From Arthrobacter ipis (lineage in GTDB: Bacteria; Actinomycetota; Actinomycetes; Actinomycetales; Micrococcaceae), in contig NZ_JAAOXD010000007.1 in NCBI RefSeq assembly GCF_014694315.1, forward strand, positions 153,314 through 217,313: a stretch of DNA of 64,000 bases. Direction: 5' to 3'. Under the pieces are notes generated by a model that was not told the origin of the DNA, did no database searches, and saw nothing but the letters and a program-made list of their open reading frames with translations. The position numbers and the translations under genes are program-made. Within the stretch, counting starts at the first letter, position 1; the number at the start of each line of letters is the position of its first letter. Below, one piece after another: positions 6,755-14,196 of the stretch.

Positions 6755-8911
6755 ATGTTCTCGCAATCTGTACGGCCCAAGATGCCCGACGGAGCCAACC
6801 GCTCCGGGTCAGCGCACACCAAGTCCACCACCACGCTCGGCCGCATCGCCCCGGCCGTTGCCGGCGCCCTGCTCGCCGCCGCCCTGTCACCCCTCGGCGC
6901 TATGCCGGCAAACGCGGAAACCGCCGGGATGGGCCCGGTTGACTCCACAGGGTTCCCCACCTGGTATTCGGACGGCACCGTCCGGCTGCAGCTCTGCTAC
7001 GAGGCCGGCAAGGGCTGCCTCTCTGAACCCCCGAACCCGGACCAGCCGGCCTCGTACCCGGGCAACTTCCCAGAGGAAGCTTTCTGGTTTTCCGCGTCTG
7101 CGGATGTCGGAACTCTCGGCAGCTATGAAGCGGCCTTGGAAGCGGCACACGTCAATGGTCCGGTCGTGCCTGGCGAGCAGATGGGCTTTGCCCGCCTGCG
7201 GTTCCGTTTTAATGGCCTGCGGCCCAACGCGCAGTACACGATCACCCACCCCTATGGCGTTGAGACGATCACGGCTGACGCGGGCGGAAGAATCAACCAG
7301 ACGACGGACGCCGGCGCTTGCGCACCCACTGACACAGTTGCTTGCGACTGGGCGGGCGTCGGCGCAGCCTTCCTGGGTGACTTTGGCAGGGGCACCACGG
7401 CAACATTCCTCACGCAGGTTGGCGCCGCGGCCGGCACACTCGGCGACATCAACACCGCGCGGCCTGTCACCGGCGCCCCCTCGGGCATCAACTCCGTGAC
7501 AGTCTCCGGCCCTGACGCGGGCGGGCCGGGCATCAACACCATCACCCAGAGCAACTTCACCGTCCAGGGCCTCATTGCAACCGACTCCGTCGGAGGTCCC
7601 AATACCCCCGATCTGGCTACAGCCAGCGACAGCGGCCGCTCAAACTCCGATAACATCACCAACGTGACCGCGCCCACCATCACGGGCACGCTGCCCGCTG
7701 GAACCGCGGGCCCTGTTCAGCTGATCGTGGACAATGGCGCTCCCAGGGCTACCACCCTCACCGGCTCCACCTACTCTCTGAAGCTGGCGCCGCTGGCCCA
7801 GGGCCGCCACTCCGTCCGCGCGGTCGCCGCCGGCGGACTGAATTCCGGGACCCTCAATTTCACCGTGGACACGGCCGCTCCTGCCGTTTCGATAGTGGCG
7901 CCGTTCCCGTCTTCGCCGACCCTGGACACCACCCCGGCCCTGAGCTTCACGAGCAGTGACACGGGCGCCCGGTTCGAATGCCAGCTGCAGCCGGCAAACA
8001 TGGCGTGGGATCCGACTTGCGCCTCGCCGAAGACGTGGGACGCACAGGCAAGCGGCACACACGTTTTCCACGTGCGTGCCACTGACGCCGCTGGCAACGT
8101 CAGCCCGGTAGCCAGCCGGGCTGTGCAAATTGGATCGACCGTAACTGCCTCAACCGTCAAGGCTCAGGATTTCAACCTTGATGGCAAGGCCGACACACTG
8201 TCCCGGGACAGCAGCGGGACTTTGTGGCTCTACCGCGGGACCGGCACCGGACGGTTGCTGCCCCGCACCCAGGTCGGAGTCGGCTGGAACGCCATGACGG
8301 CGATTGTCAGCGCTGGGGACTTCAACAGCGACTTCAAGGCCGACGTCGTGGCCAGGGATTCGTCGGGCAGACTGTGGCTCTACCGCGGCACCGGTAACGG
8401 AACCTTCCTTGCCAAGATCCAAATCGGTTCGGGTTGGAACGGTTTGAACAGCATCGTCGGTGTCGGTGACTTCAACGGAGACCGCAAGGCTGACTTGACC
8501 GCCCGCGATGCAAGCGGAAAGCTGTGGCTCTACCGGGGCAACGGCGGCACCAGCTTCCTGGGCAGGGTCCAGATCGGCAGCGGCTGGAACGGCTTGAACA
8601 GCATCGTAGGCATTGGTGACTTCAACGGAGACCGGAAGGCCGACCTGGCGGCCCGGGACTCCGTTGGCAGGCTCTGGCTCTACCGCGGCAACGGCTCGGC
8701 CGGGTTCGCGGGCAGCGCCCAGATCGGCACCGGCTGGAACGGTCTCAACGGCATCGTCGCTCCCGGCGACTTCGACGGAGACCGCAAGGCCGACCTGGCA
8801 GCCCGGGACTCCGCCGGCAGGCTCTGGCTCTACCGCGGCAACGGCACCGGCCGCTTCGCGGGCAGCGCCCAGATCGGCACCGGCTGGAATTCAATGAGCG
8901 CCATCCTGTAG
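6755..8911 (+). CDS. Secreted VCBS/FG-GAP repeat protein
   Basis: This is a 718-aa exported protein. The start at 6755 has AAGGAG at the right distance. A long Sec-type signal peptide ends near ANA (residue about 54) after a hydrophobic run. Residues about 55-280 form an unrecognised N-terminal domain with paired cysteines. Residues about 300-465 look like Ig-like/Big-type modules (VDNGAPRATTLTGSTY; VDTAAPAVSIVAP). Residues 472-718 are five 50-residue repeats, each with a calcium-binding DFNGDRKADL-type loop, a RDSSGRLWLYRG strand pair and a GSGWNGLNSIV ending, typical of VCBS/FG-GAP beta-propeller blades. It is probably a cell-surface or extracellular protein, perhaps an adhesin or a carrier for a degraded or unknown enzymatic domain. 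A strong terminator follows. Confidence 0.85.
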   Translation: MFSQSVRPKMPDGANRSGSAHTKSTTTLGRIAPAVAGALLAAALSPLGAMPANAETAGMGPVDSTGFPTWYSDGTVRLQLCYEAGKGCLSEPPNPDQPASYPGNFPEEAFWFSASADVGTLGSYEAALEAAHVNGPVVPGEQMGFARLRFRFNGLRPNAQYTITHPYGVETITADAGGRINQTTDAGACAPTDTVACDWAGVGAAFLGDFGRGTTATFLTQVGAAAGTLGDINTARPVTGAPSGINSVTVSGPDAGGPGINTITQSNFTVQGLIATDSVGGPNTPDLATASDSGRSNSDNITNVTAPTITGTLPAGTAGPVQLIVDNGAPRATTLTGSTYSLKLAPLAQGRHSVRAVAAGGLNSGTLNFTVDTAAPAVSIVAPFPSSPTLDTTPALSFTSSDTGARFECQLQPANMAWDPTCASPKTWDAQASGTHVFHVRATDAAGNVSPVASRAVQIGSTVTASTVKAQDFNLDGKADTLSRDSSGTLWLYRGTGTGRLLPRTQVGVGWNAMTAIVSAGDFNSDFKADVVARDSSGRLWLYRGTGNGTFLAKIQIGSGWNGLNSIVGVGDFNGDRKADLTARDASGKLWLYRGNGGTSFLGRVQIGSGWNGLNSIVGIGDFNGDRKADLAARDSVGRLWLYRGNGSAGFAGSAQIGTGWNGLNGIVAPGDFDGDRKADLAARDSAGRLWLYRGNGTGRFAGSAQIGTGWNSMSAIL
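8168..8908 (+). repeat. Five tandem 150-bp coding repeats
   Basis: The 3' third of the secreted protein gene consists of five in-frame 150-bp units (the last 141 bp), each starting at a GACTTCAAC/GACTTCGAC codon block. Units 2-5 are much more alike than unit 1, and long stretches around CTGTGGCTCTACCGCGG or CTCTGGCTCTACCGCGG are near-identical, so copy number could change by slippage or unequal recombination. Confidence 0.8.
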
Positions 8912-8947
8912 CTGGCTCCCCAGCACGCTGAAACGCCCAGCAAGGAG

Positions 8948-8984
8948 AGCACCGCCCGCGTACACCCAGTACGCGGGCGGTGCT
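8948..8984. terminator. Bidirectional terminator
   Basis: A perfect 15-bp stem (AGCACCGCCCGCGTA with TACGCGGGCGGTGCT) and 7-nt loop lie between the convergent ends of the secreted repeat protein and the O-methyltransferase. The position and strength fit a shared terminator for both strands. Confidence 0.8.
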
Positions 8985-9024
8985 TCGCTGTGGGTGACTT
9001 GCGGTGGCTGTTGCTGAAAGCAGA

Positions 9025-9702
9025 CTAACGAACAAGCGCCAGCCCGAAGCCGTCCCAGCCCTTGGATCCCACGGTCTGGATGACAGTGGCGTCCAGCCGG
9101 CTGTCCTCCCCCATCATCTTCAGGGCGCCGATGATTCCGGGGGCATTGACTTCGTCCAGGGACGGGTCCAGCGCCACACCCTCCCAGACGACGTTGTCCA
9201 TCACGATGCTGGTTCCGGCCCTGCCCAGCCGCACGGCCCAGTCCAGGTACTGCGGGTTGTTTTCCTTGTCCGCATCGATGAAGACGAAGTCGAACGGCTG
9301 GGCTCCTTCGACTTCAAGGGCGGCGAGCGTGTCCAGCGCCGCGCCTACCCGGATCTCCACCTTGTGGCCCACGCCGGCCGCGTCCACGTTGGCCCGGGCC
9401 ACTTCGGCATGTTTGGGGAGGTATTCGCACGTCACCAGCCGTCCGTCGTCGGGCATGCCCTGGGCCATCCAGATTGTGCTATAGCCAGCCAGGGTGCCGA
9501 TTTCCAGCACCCGGCGGGCACCCGATGCCGCCACCAGCAGCTTCAGAAGCTTTCCGGCATTCGGGGTCACTTCGATCGGCGGCATCCCGGCCTCTTCGGC
9601 AGACCTGACGGCGCGCTGGACGGCATCGTCGGGGTGGACGACGACGTCTGACAGGTATTCTTCTACGGCCGCCCACTCGGGCCGCGGCTTGTGCTCAAAC
9701 AT
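9025..9702 (-). CDS. Class I SAM-dependent O-methyltransferase
   Basis: This 225-aa protein is a cation-dependent O-methyltransferase of the catechol/caffeoyl-CoA OMT type (Methyltransf_3). The SAM-binding motif I reads VLEIGTLAGYSTIWMA, followed by an acidic residue in the LVTCEYLPKHAEVA strand. The metal/substrate segment FVFIDADKENNPQYLDWA and the VMDNVVWEG block complete the fold in the order expected. The ATG at 9702 (MFEHKPR) was preferred because the upstream extension has no family similarity. The natural acceptor is unknown. It runs 62 bp upstream of, and opposite to nothing but the terminator at its 3' end; the gene at 9765 on the same strand may share its promoter. Confidence 0.88.
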   Translation of the reverse strand: MFEHKPRPEWAAVEEYLSDVVVHPDDAVQRAVRSAEEAGMPPIEVTPNAGKLLKLLVAASGARRVLEIGTLAGYSTIWMAQGMPDDGRLVTCEYLPKHAEVARANVDAAGVGHKVEIRVGAALDTLAALEVEGAQPFDFVFIDADKENNPQYLDWAVRLGRAGTSIVMDNVVWEGVALDPSLDEVNAPGIIGALKMMGEDSRLDATVIQTVGSKGWDGFGLALVR

Positions 9703-9764
9703 GGGCACAGTCTTCCAGCAAGCGCCCGGCCGGGCTAGGCTGCCGCGGCCAATCGTCATGGCCG

Positions 9765-10100
9765 TCAGTCGCCCTGGATCAGGGCACCCTCCAGGCGTTC
9801 CACCTTCGCGGTGAGCTCACCGGAATAGCCGGGCCGGATGTCGGCCTTGATCACCAGGGACACCCTGCTGCCGAATTTCCCCACGGCCTCGGTGGCGCGC
9901 CTGACTACGTCGAACACCTCGTCCCATTCACCCTCGACAGTGGTGAACATGGAGTCCGTCTTATTGGGCAGCCCCGATTCCCGGACAACCTTGACGGCGG
10001 CAGCCACGGCGTCATGCACGGAGGCGTCCCCGGCACCCGCCGCGGCGTAGGCGGGGTCAGCGGGAATTCCGGAAGGGGCGACTGAAAATGCAAGCAACAT
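9765..10100 (-). CDS. Thiamine-binding (MTH1187/YkoF-like) family protein
   Basis: This 111-aa protein belongs to the MTH1187/YqgV thiamine-binding family (PF01910), small ferredoxin-like folds that bind thiamine or hydroxymethylpyrimidine in the cytoplasm. Visible marks are the opening LLAFSVAPSG, the NKTDSMFTTVEGEWDEVFDVV block, and RVSLVIKADIRPG near the end. The length is typical. It lies 62 bp upstream of the O-methyltransferase on the same strand and divergent from the TetR gene. No TPP riboswitch is visible upstream, so any link to thiamine regulation rests on the family only. Confidence 0.8.
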   Translation of the reverse strand: MLLAFSVAPSGIPADPAYAAAGAGDASVHDAVAAAVKVVRESGLPNKTDSMFTTVEGEWDEVFDVVRRATEAVGKFGSRVSLVIKADIRPGYSGELTAKVERLEGALIQGD

Positions 10101-10212
10101 GCGTCCAGTCTGCCATGGCGGAATCTGCCGTCCGGAGCGTGTGCTGTGTCATATTCGGAGCTACCAACGGGTAACGGAGTCAGGCTGACACTGCGTTGCT
10201 AACCTTGATTTC

Positions 10213-10833
10213 ATGAACCTCGCAGTAGAGCGCAAGCCCCTTCGTGCTGACGCTGCACGCAATGTGGACAAGATCATTAATGCCGCCCGCGAGTGTTTCC
10301 GGCAGTACGGCCCCGATGTTCCGCTGCAGACCATTGCTGCCACCGCGGGAGTGGGTCCGGCGACGCTGTTCCGGAATTTCTCAGACAAGGAGCAGTTGGT
10401 TTTGGCTGCCCTCAACCGCCAACTGAGGCTCAACGTGGACCCGGTCATCGACGTCGCCCTTGCGGGCACCGATGCGGCTGAGGGCCTGTTCCGGGTCATC
10501 GACGCCGTGATGACCGCGGCCAGTGACAACGCCAACCTGCTCGGCGCCGTCGCCGGGCGGCGGGATTTGCTCACCGGCATTACCGGAAGCCTGATTGAGT
10601 CTGTTGGCGTGCTCCTTGGCCGCGGCCAGGACCAGGGCACCCTGAGGGTGGACATCTCACTGACAGACATGGTGCGGCTGCTGGCAATGCTGATCGGAGT
10701 AGTCGACACCATGGAACCCGGATCCGACGCCTGGCGCCGGCCGGCCGCCCTTGTCGAGGACGCCATCCGCGCGGAACGTCCCACCAGGCCGCTGCCTCCG
10801 CAGGTGCCGCTCCCGGCGTCGCAGTTCGAGTAA
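10213..10833 (+). CDS. TetR/AcrR family transcriptional regulator
   Basis: A 206-aa TetR-type repressor. The DNA-binding domain covers residues about 12-60: RNVDKIINAARECFRQYGPD, then VPLQTIAATAGVGPATLFRN and FSDKEQLVLAAL, a textbook three-helix HTH with the recognition helix VGPATLFRNF. The C-terminal helices (DAAEGLFRVIDAVM onward) form the ligand and dimer domain of the SBP/KDS-type group; the ligand is unknown. It is divergent from the thiamine-binding protein gene across 112 bp. No neighbouring exporter is present, so its target may be itself, the small gene downstream or a distant locus. Confidence 0.9.
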   Translation: MNLAVERKPLRADAARNVDKIINAARECFRQYGPDVPLQTIAATAGVGPATLFRNFSDKEQLVLAALNRQLRLNVDPVIDVALAGTDAAEGLFRVIDAVMTAASDNANLLGAVAGRRDLLTGITGSLIESVGVLLGRGQDQGTLRVDISLTDMVRLLAMLIGVVDTMEPGSDAWRRPAALVEDAIRAERPTRPLPPQVPLPASQFE

Positions 10834-10980
10834 CCGGCAGGTTCGGGCACGCGGGGAGTACCGGAAGGATCTGGCCGGAAGAAGAACCGTCATATTCCGT
10901 ACACCGGGCCAGCACAGTAAGCTATGCACACCGGTGGGTTAGGAAGTCAGCCTCGGGCATCTTCATATACGGAGCACACC

Positions 10981-11028
10981 ATGTCATTCCTTGCATGTGG
11001 TCAACTCAGGCCTGCAGTGTCATCATGA
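10981..11028 (+). CDS. Possible 15-codon leader peptide
   Basis: An ATG at 10981 is preceded by GGAGCACACC, a good RBS at 7-10 nt, and encodes only MSFLACGQLRPAVSS before TGA. Its stop overlaps the ATG of the next small gene as ATGA (11025-11028). That spacing is the usual sign of translational coupling, and the downstream ATG has no RBS of its own. It may be a translated leader, or an accident. No attenuator-type codon run is seen. Confidence 0.3.
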   Translation: MSFLACGQLRPAVSS

Positions 11029-11249
11029 ACCGCTCACAGCTCGCACACTTCATGAACCACTCAACGGATCCTGAAACAACTCTGATGGCTGCCACCACGG
11101 ACGAACTCGGCATCCTCGTGGACGCGCTCTACCGCAACCTCGATACGCCGACTCCCGTCTACGGCGCACAGGACTGGTATGATCTCGCCACCGAAGAGCT
11201 CGCCAGGCGGTCCGTGCCTGCTTCCCCGGACGCCCGCGGAGTTGCCTAA
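11025..11249 (+). CDS. Small conserved protein, paralogue of the one at 47559-47900
   Basis: I do not recognise a named family. The 74-aa product contains the core LVDALYRNLDTPTPVYGAQD followed by WYDLATEELARR. The same core occurs in the 113-aa protein at 47559-47900 (LADGLYRHLDTPSPAFGARF, then WYVQVTEELRLRH), so the two are paralogues and the gene is very likely real. The fold is probably a short helical pair with a conserved LYR and a Trp-Tyr. The start is uncertain: ATGs at 10995, 11025, 11052 and 11085 are in frame, and 11025 is chosen because a short leader with an RBS ends there in an ATGA overlap. No membrane segment or signal is seen. Confidence 0.6.
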   Translation: MNRSQLAHFMNHSTDPETTLMAATTDELGILVDALYRNLDTPTPVYGAQDWYDLATEELARRSVPASPDARGVA

Positions 11250-11332
11250 GCCCAGACCCGTTACCTGAGCCCACCCCTGCTGAAGGGGCCCTACCGGGCG
11301 CTTATGTCCCGGCGCTCACCCGGGCTTCGGGA

Positions 11333-12001
11333 TCAGCGGCGCGGCTCAGGCCGGGCGGACAGCGCGTGCAGGGCGGCAGCCAGGCATTCGCTCATCGCCT
11401 GCAGGGCGATCAGTTGCGCTTCCCGCACCTGGGGCTTGGGTGCGTTGATGCAAATTGCTTCATCGGCGGCCTGGGCCAGCGGGTTCGGGGCCGCGCCCGT
11501 GACAGCCCAGACGGTGGCTCCGGCGGCCCGCGCCGCCGCCGTGGCCTCCAGCAGTGCATGCCGGTGCCCGCTGGCCGAGACCGCCAGGAGAACGTCGTCG
11601 GAACGGATGTGGGCCCGCACCTGGCTGGCAACCTCTTCCGCGTGCCCTTGTGCAATCTCGACGGCACTGACGGATGCAGCCCCTGCTGCCGCCGCACCCG
11701 GGCGCAGGGCGATCACGGAAAACGGCTGGCGTTCACTGGCATGGCGCCCCAGCAGTTCCGCGGTGAATTGCTGCACCTCGGCCGCCGAACCGGCACTTCC
11801 GGCCGTGACCAGACGGTTCCCGGAAACCAGGCGGCGGGCAAGTTCCTCGCCCCAGCCGGCCAGCCGCGAGGATTCGTTCCGCAGGCAGGCCACTGCGGGC
11901 CCCACCTGCCGCAGGTGCTCGAGGACGACGTCCACCGGCGCTTTCACTTCGAACGGCGCGTCCGTGGCACGGGTGCGGGACAGTCTGCTGACGGCCTTCA
12001 T
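11333..12001 (-). CDS. SIS-domain phosphosugar isomerase-like protein
   Basis: The 222-aa product is a SIS-domain protein related to sedoheptulose-7-phosphate isomerase (GmhA/DiaA). The phosphosugar-binding region is recognisable: NRLVTAGSAGSAAEVQQFTA, then SDDVLLAVSASGHRHALLEA and AGATVWAVTGAAPNPLAQAA, followed by EAICINAPKPQVREAQLIA and a C-terminal helix. It thus binds and perhaps isomerises a phosphosugar in the cytoplasm. The ATG at 12001 (MKAVSRL) has AGGAG 9-13 nt upstream and is preferred over an upstream frame without RBS. No heptose or lipopolysaccharide-type pathway genes are nearby, and in Gram-positive actinobacteria the partner pathway is usually S-layer or nucleotide-heptose related, so the exact role is open. 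Confidence 0.75.
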   Translation of the reverse strand: MKAVSRLSRTRATDAPFEVKAPVDVVLEHLRQVGPAVACLRNESSRLAGWGEELARRLVSGNRLVTAGSAGSAAEVQQFTAELLGRHASERQPFSVIALRPGAAAAGAASVSAVEIAQGHAEEVASQVRAHIRSDDVLLAVSASGHRHALLEATAAARAAGATVWAVTGAAPNPLAQAADEAICINAPKPQVREAQLIALQAMSECLAAALHALSARPEPRR

Positions 12002-12092
12002 ATTCACAACTCCTCTACCTTTAGAGCATACAACGACTGTGACGCGCATCACTCAGAACAGTTGTGGCTGCCTGCAGGGAGTCCCCGGCGTT

Positions 12093-12404
12093 TCAGTTCC
12101 AGCCGGCCAGCCGGAGCAATGCAGCGGCTCCGGCCCCCGCCAGCACAACAACCAGGAAGGGCGCCCGCAGGAACAGGGCCGCAGCGGCGGCGGCCAGGGC
12201 GCCCAGGCGGGCATCGAGCACCAGGGCCTGCCCGGTAGCCAGGGTGTTGACGATCGCCAGGGACGCCAGCAACCCGATGGTCATGGTTCCTGCGATCCGG
12301 GACATCCTGGGGTTCTGCAGCAGGCTGGCCGGCACAAGGTAACCCACCAGCTTCCACGCGTAGGCGAAGAGGCAGGCCAGCAGCAACCACACCCACAGAC
12401 TCAT
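12093..12404 (-). CDS. azlD: AzlD family branched-chain amino-acid exporter subunit
   Basis: This 103-aa protein consists of about four membrane helices and belongs to the AzlD family, the small partner of AzlC in branched-chain amino-acid (BrnFE-like) export. The pattern LLACLFAYAWKLVGYLVPA, the conserved ASLLQNPRMSRIAGTMTIGL block and three further helices fit the family and size. Its ATG overlaps the azlC stop by 4 bp (ATGA at 12401-12404), so the two are translationally coupled and form one transporter. Substrate specificity is not readable from sequence. Confidence 0.88.
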   Translation of the reverse strand: MSLWVWLLLACLFAYAWKLVGYLVPASLLQNPRMSRIAGTMTIGLLASLAIVNTLATGQALVLDARLGALAAAAAALFLRAPFLVVVLAGAGAAALLRLAGWN

Positions 12405-13204
12405 TTGGCACCTCCGGCGTTGGTCCCATTGATGCCGTTGCCGGCGCTGGTGCCGTTGCCAGGGTGATGGCCGGGATGGCGCTCCGTGTAGGGGTCGATG
12501 TCCGGTTCAAGCCCTTCGTCCTTGCGGCCGTGGCTGAGCCAGCCGATAACGGCGGCCACCACCGCGGCAATCAGGATGGGGACGCCCGCCGGGACGAACG
12601 GCACAGCCAGCACGGTTGCCAGTGCGCAGACAACGGCGATCGCCACCGGTTCCCTGCCCTTCAGCCGCGGCCACAGCAGGCCGAGGAACGCCGCGACGGC
12701 TGCGCCGTCAAGCCCCCACTGCTTCGGATCTCCCAGCGCGCTTCCGGCCAGGGCACCCACCGCGGTGAAGAGGTTCCAAAGTACGAAGATCCCGATGCCC
12801 GCGGCCCAGAAGCCCCTTTGCTGCTCGGCAGGATCCGTCTGCCCGGTGCTTGTGGCCGTGGACTCGTCGATAGTCAACTGGGCGGCCGCGTACCGGCGCC
12901 ACCCCCGCGGCCGGAGCAACACGTTGAGCTGCATGCCGTAGATGCCGTTGCGCATTCCCAGCAGGGTGGCTGCTCCCATAGCCGCCAGCCCCGAGCCGCC
13001 GCCGGCGACCACCCCGATGAACGCAAACTGGGAGCCGCCGCTAAAAAGCAGGAAGCTCAGTGCCATCGTCTGCCAGAAGTCCAGGCCCGAGGTCACGGAG
13101 AGCGCACCAAAGGACACCCCGTACAGGCCAGTGGCGATGCTGATGGACAGGCCAACACGGACCGCAGGAGAACGCAGGAGTTTCGGGGGCCAGGCGATGG
13201 GCAT
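12401..13204 (-). CDS. azlC: AzlC family branched-chain amino-acid exporter subunit
   Basis: This polytopic membrane protein of 267 aa belongs to the AzlC/BrnF family and forms an amino-acid exporter with AzlD encoded directly downstream. Visible features are the first helix GLSISIATGLYGVSFGALSV, the FSGGSQFAFIGVV segment conserved in the family, GMRNGIYGMQLN, and DESTA near the middle. The final 35 residues are an unusual hydrophilic His/Gly/Asn-rich tail (HPGHHPGNGTSAGNGINGTN), absent from most homologues and perhaps metal-binding or simply disordered. The ATG at 13204 was chosen; a TTG at 13216 would also be in frame. It follows the glycerophosphodiesterase gene by 12 bp, so the three genes likely form one transcript. 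Confidence 0.88.
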   Translation of the reverse strand: MPIAWPPKLLRSPAVRVGLSISIATGLYGVSFGALSVTSGLDFWQTMALSFLLFSGGSQFAFIGVVAGGGSGLAAMGAATLLGMRNGIYGMQLNVLLRPRGWRRYAAAQLTIDESTATSTGQTDPAEQQRGFWAAGIGIFVLWNLFTAVGALAGSALGDPKQWGLDGAAVAAFLGLLWPRLKGREPVAIAVVCALATVLAVPFVPAGVPILIAAVVAAVIGWLSHGRKDEGLEPDIDPYTERHPGHHPGNGTSAGNGINGTNAGGAK

Positions 13205-13216
13205 GCCACCACTCAA

Positions 13217-14146
13217 TCACAGCGGTGGCTGTGCTCGAGTCGCGCCCGAGCTTGCTGCCAGGGCTGGCTGCTGGAGCTGGGCCAGCACCTGCGCCGGCCG
13301 GTTGCTGGTGATCTCCTGGATGCCCAGCCCCCGGCACAGCGCCACGTCAGCCTCGGCGTCCACCGTCCAGACCCGGAAGCGGCGGCCGGCATCCCGCCAG
13401 CGCCGCACGGTGTCCGGATGCCGGCGCACGTAGTCGATGCCCGGCCCGGCCATGCCCGCTTCGCCACCGTCGAGGATCCGCTCCCCCTCCAGCTGTGCGG
13501 CCTTCATCACGTTGGCCACTGCGCTGCCCGTGAAAGGCCCGAGGCCAAGTTCCTCGCGGATTCCGGTGACGTTCACGTCGTCCACGAGCTGGCAGATGAA
13601 CTCCGCGGGCACGGCCTTGCGCAGGTGCCTGACCGAGTCGGGGCTGAAGCTCATGAAGGTGACGCGGATGTTGTCCAGCATGGATGTCCCTGCCTCCCAT
13701 CCCTCTGCCCTCAGCAGCTGCAGCACCCTGTCCTCCAGCTTCAGCTGGTAGGGGCTGGGATGCTTCAGCTCGATGGCCAGCCCGACGTCCCGCTCGGCAG
13801 CCCGGAGCAGGTCCAGCAGGTCCAGCAGGGTAAGGAACTGTTCCGACCTGGGCCCGTAAGCCTCAGGGATCCGCACGCCCTTCCAGGCCGAAAAATCCAG
13901 CAGCCGCAGCTGGTCCACGGTCCGTTCAGCCACAGGACCGGTGCCGTCCGAGGTCCGGTCCAGGTTGGAATCATGCAGCAGGACAACGTGCTGATCGCGG
14001 GTGAGGTGCACATCGCACTCCACACCGTCCGCGCCGTCGGCGAGCGCCCGGAGATACGCCGCCCTGGTGTGCTCGGCGAAATCCGCGCTGGAACCCCGGT
14101 GGGCGTAGACCAGGGGACGGGTTGGGGCTGACTCGTCGGCTGTCAT
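13217..14146 (-). CDS. Glycerophosphodiester phosphodiesterase
   Basis: This is a 309-aa cytoplasmic GDPD-family enzyme that hydrolyses glycerophosphodiesters to glycerol-3-phosphate and an alcohol. The catalytic elements are present: His16-Arg-Gly in VYAHRGSSADFAEHT (the usual PENT motif is AEHT here, keeping the glutamate), Glu43 and Asp45 in DGVECDVHLTRD, His58 in VVLLHDSNLDRTSDG, and AIELKHPS. The C-terminal RRFRVWTVD and ITSNRPAQVL blocks also match. No signal peptide is present. The ATG at 14146 is used; a GTG two codons upstream is an alternative. It precedes azlC on the same strand and is divergent from the DUF445 gene. Confidence 0.9.
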   Translation of the reverse strand: MTADESAPTRPLVYAHRGSSADFAEHTRAAYLRALADGADGVECDVHLTRDQHVVLLHDSNLDRTSDGTGPVAERTVDQLRLLDFSAWKGVRIPEAYGPRSEQFLTLLDLLDLLRAAERDVGLAIELKHPSPYQLKLEDRVLQLLRAEGWEAGTSMLDNIRVTFMSFSPDSVRHLRKAVPAEFICQLVDDVNVTGIREELGLGPFTGSAVANVMKAAQLEGERILDGGEAGMAGPGIDYVRRHPDTVRRWRDAGRRFRVWTVDAEADVALCRGLGIQEITSNRPAQVLAQLQQPALAASSGATRAQPPL

Positions 14147-14196
14147 GGTCACACGTTAGCGGACCGCGGCCGCCAAAGCGGGGCTAGGCTTGGCAC

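Noticed and set aside
7973..7986. A tRNA T-loop-like GGTTCGAATGCC sequence
   Set aside because: It lies inside the secreted protein gene and no matching acceptor, D or anticodon arms are present.
12464..14131. A 555-codon plus-strand open frame opposite azlC and the glycerophosphodiesterase
   Set aside because: It mirrors two recognisable minus-strand genes and resembles no protein family.
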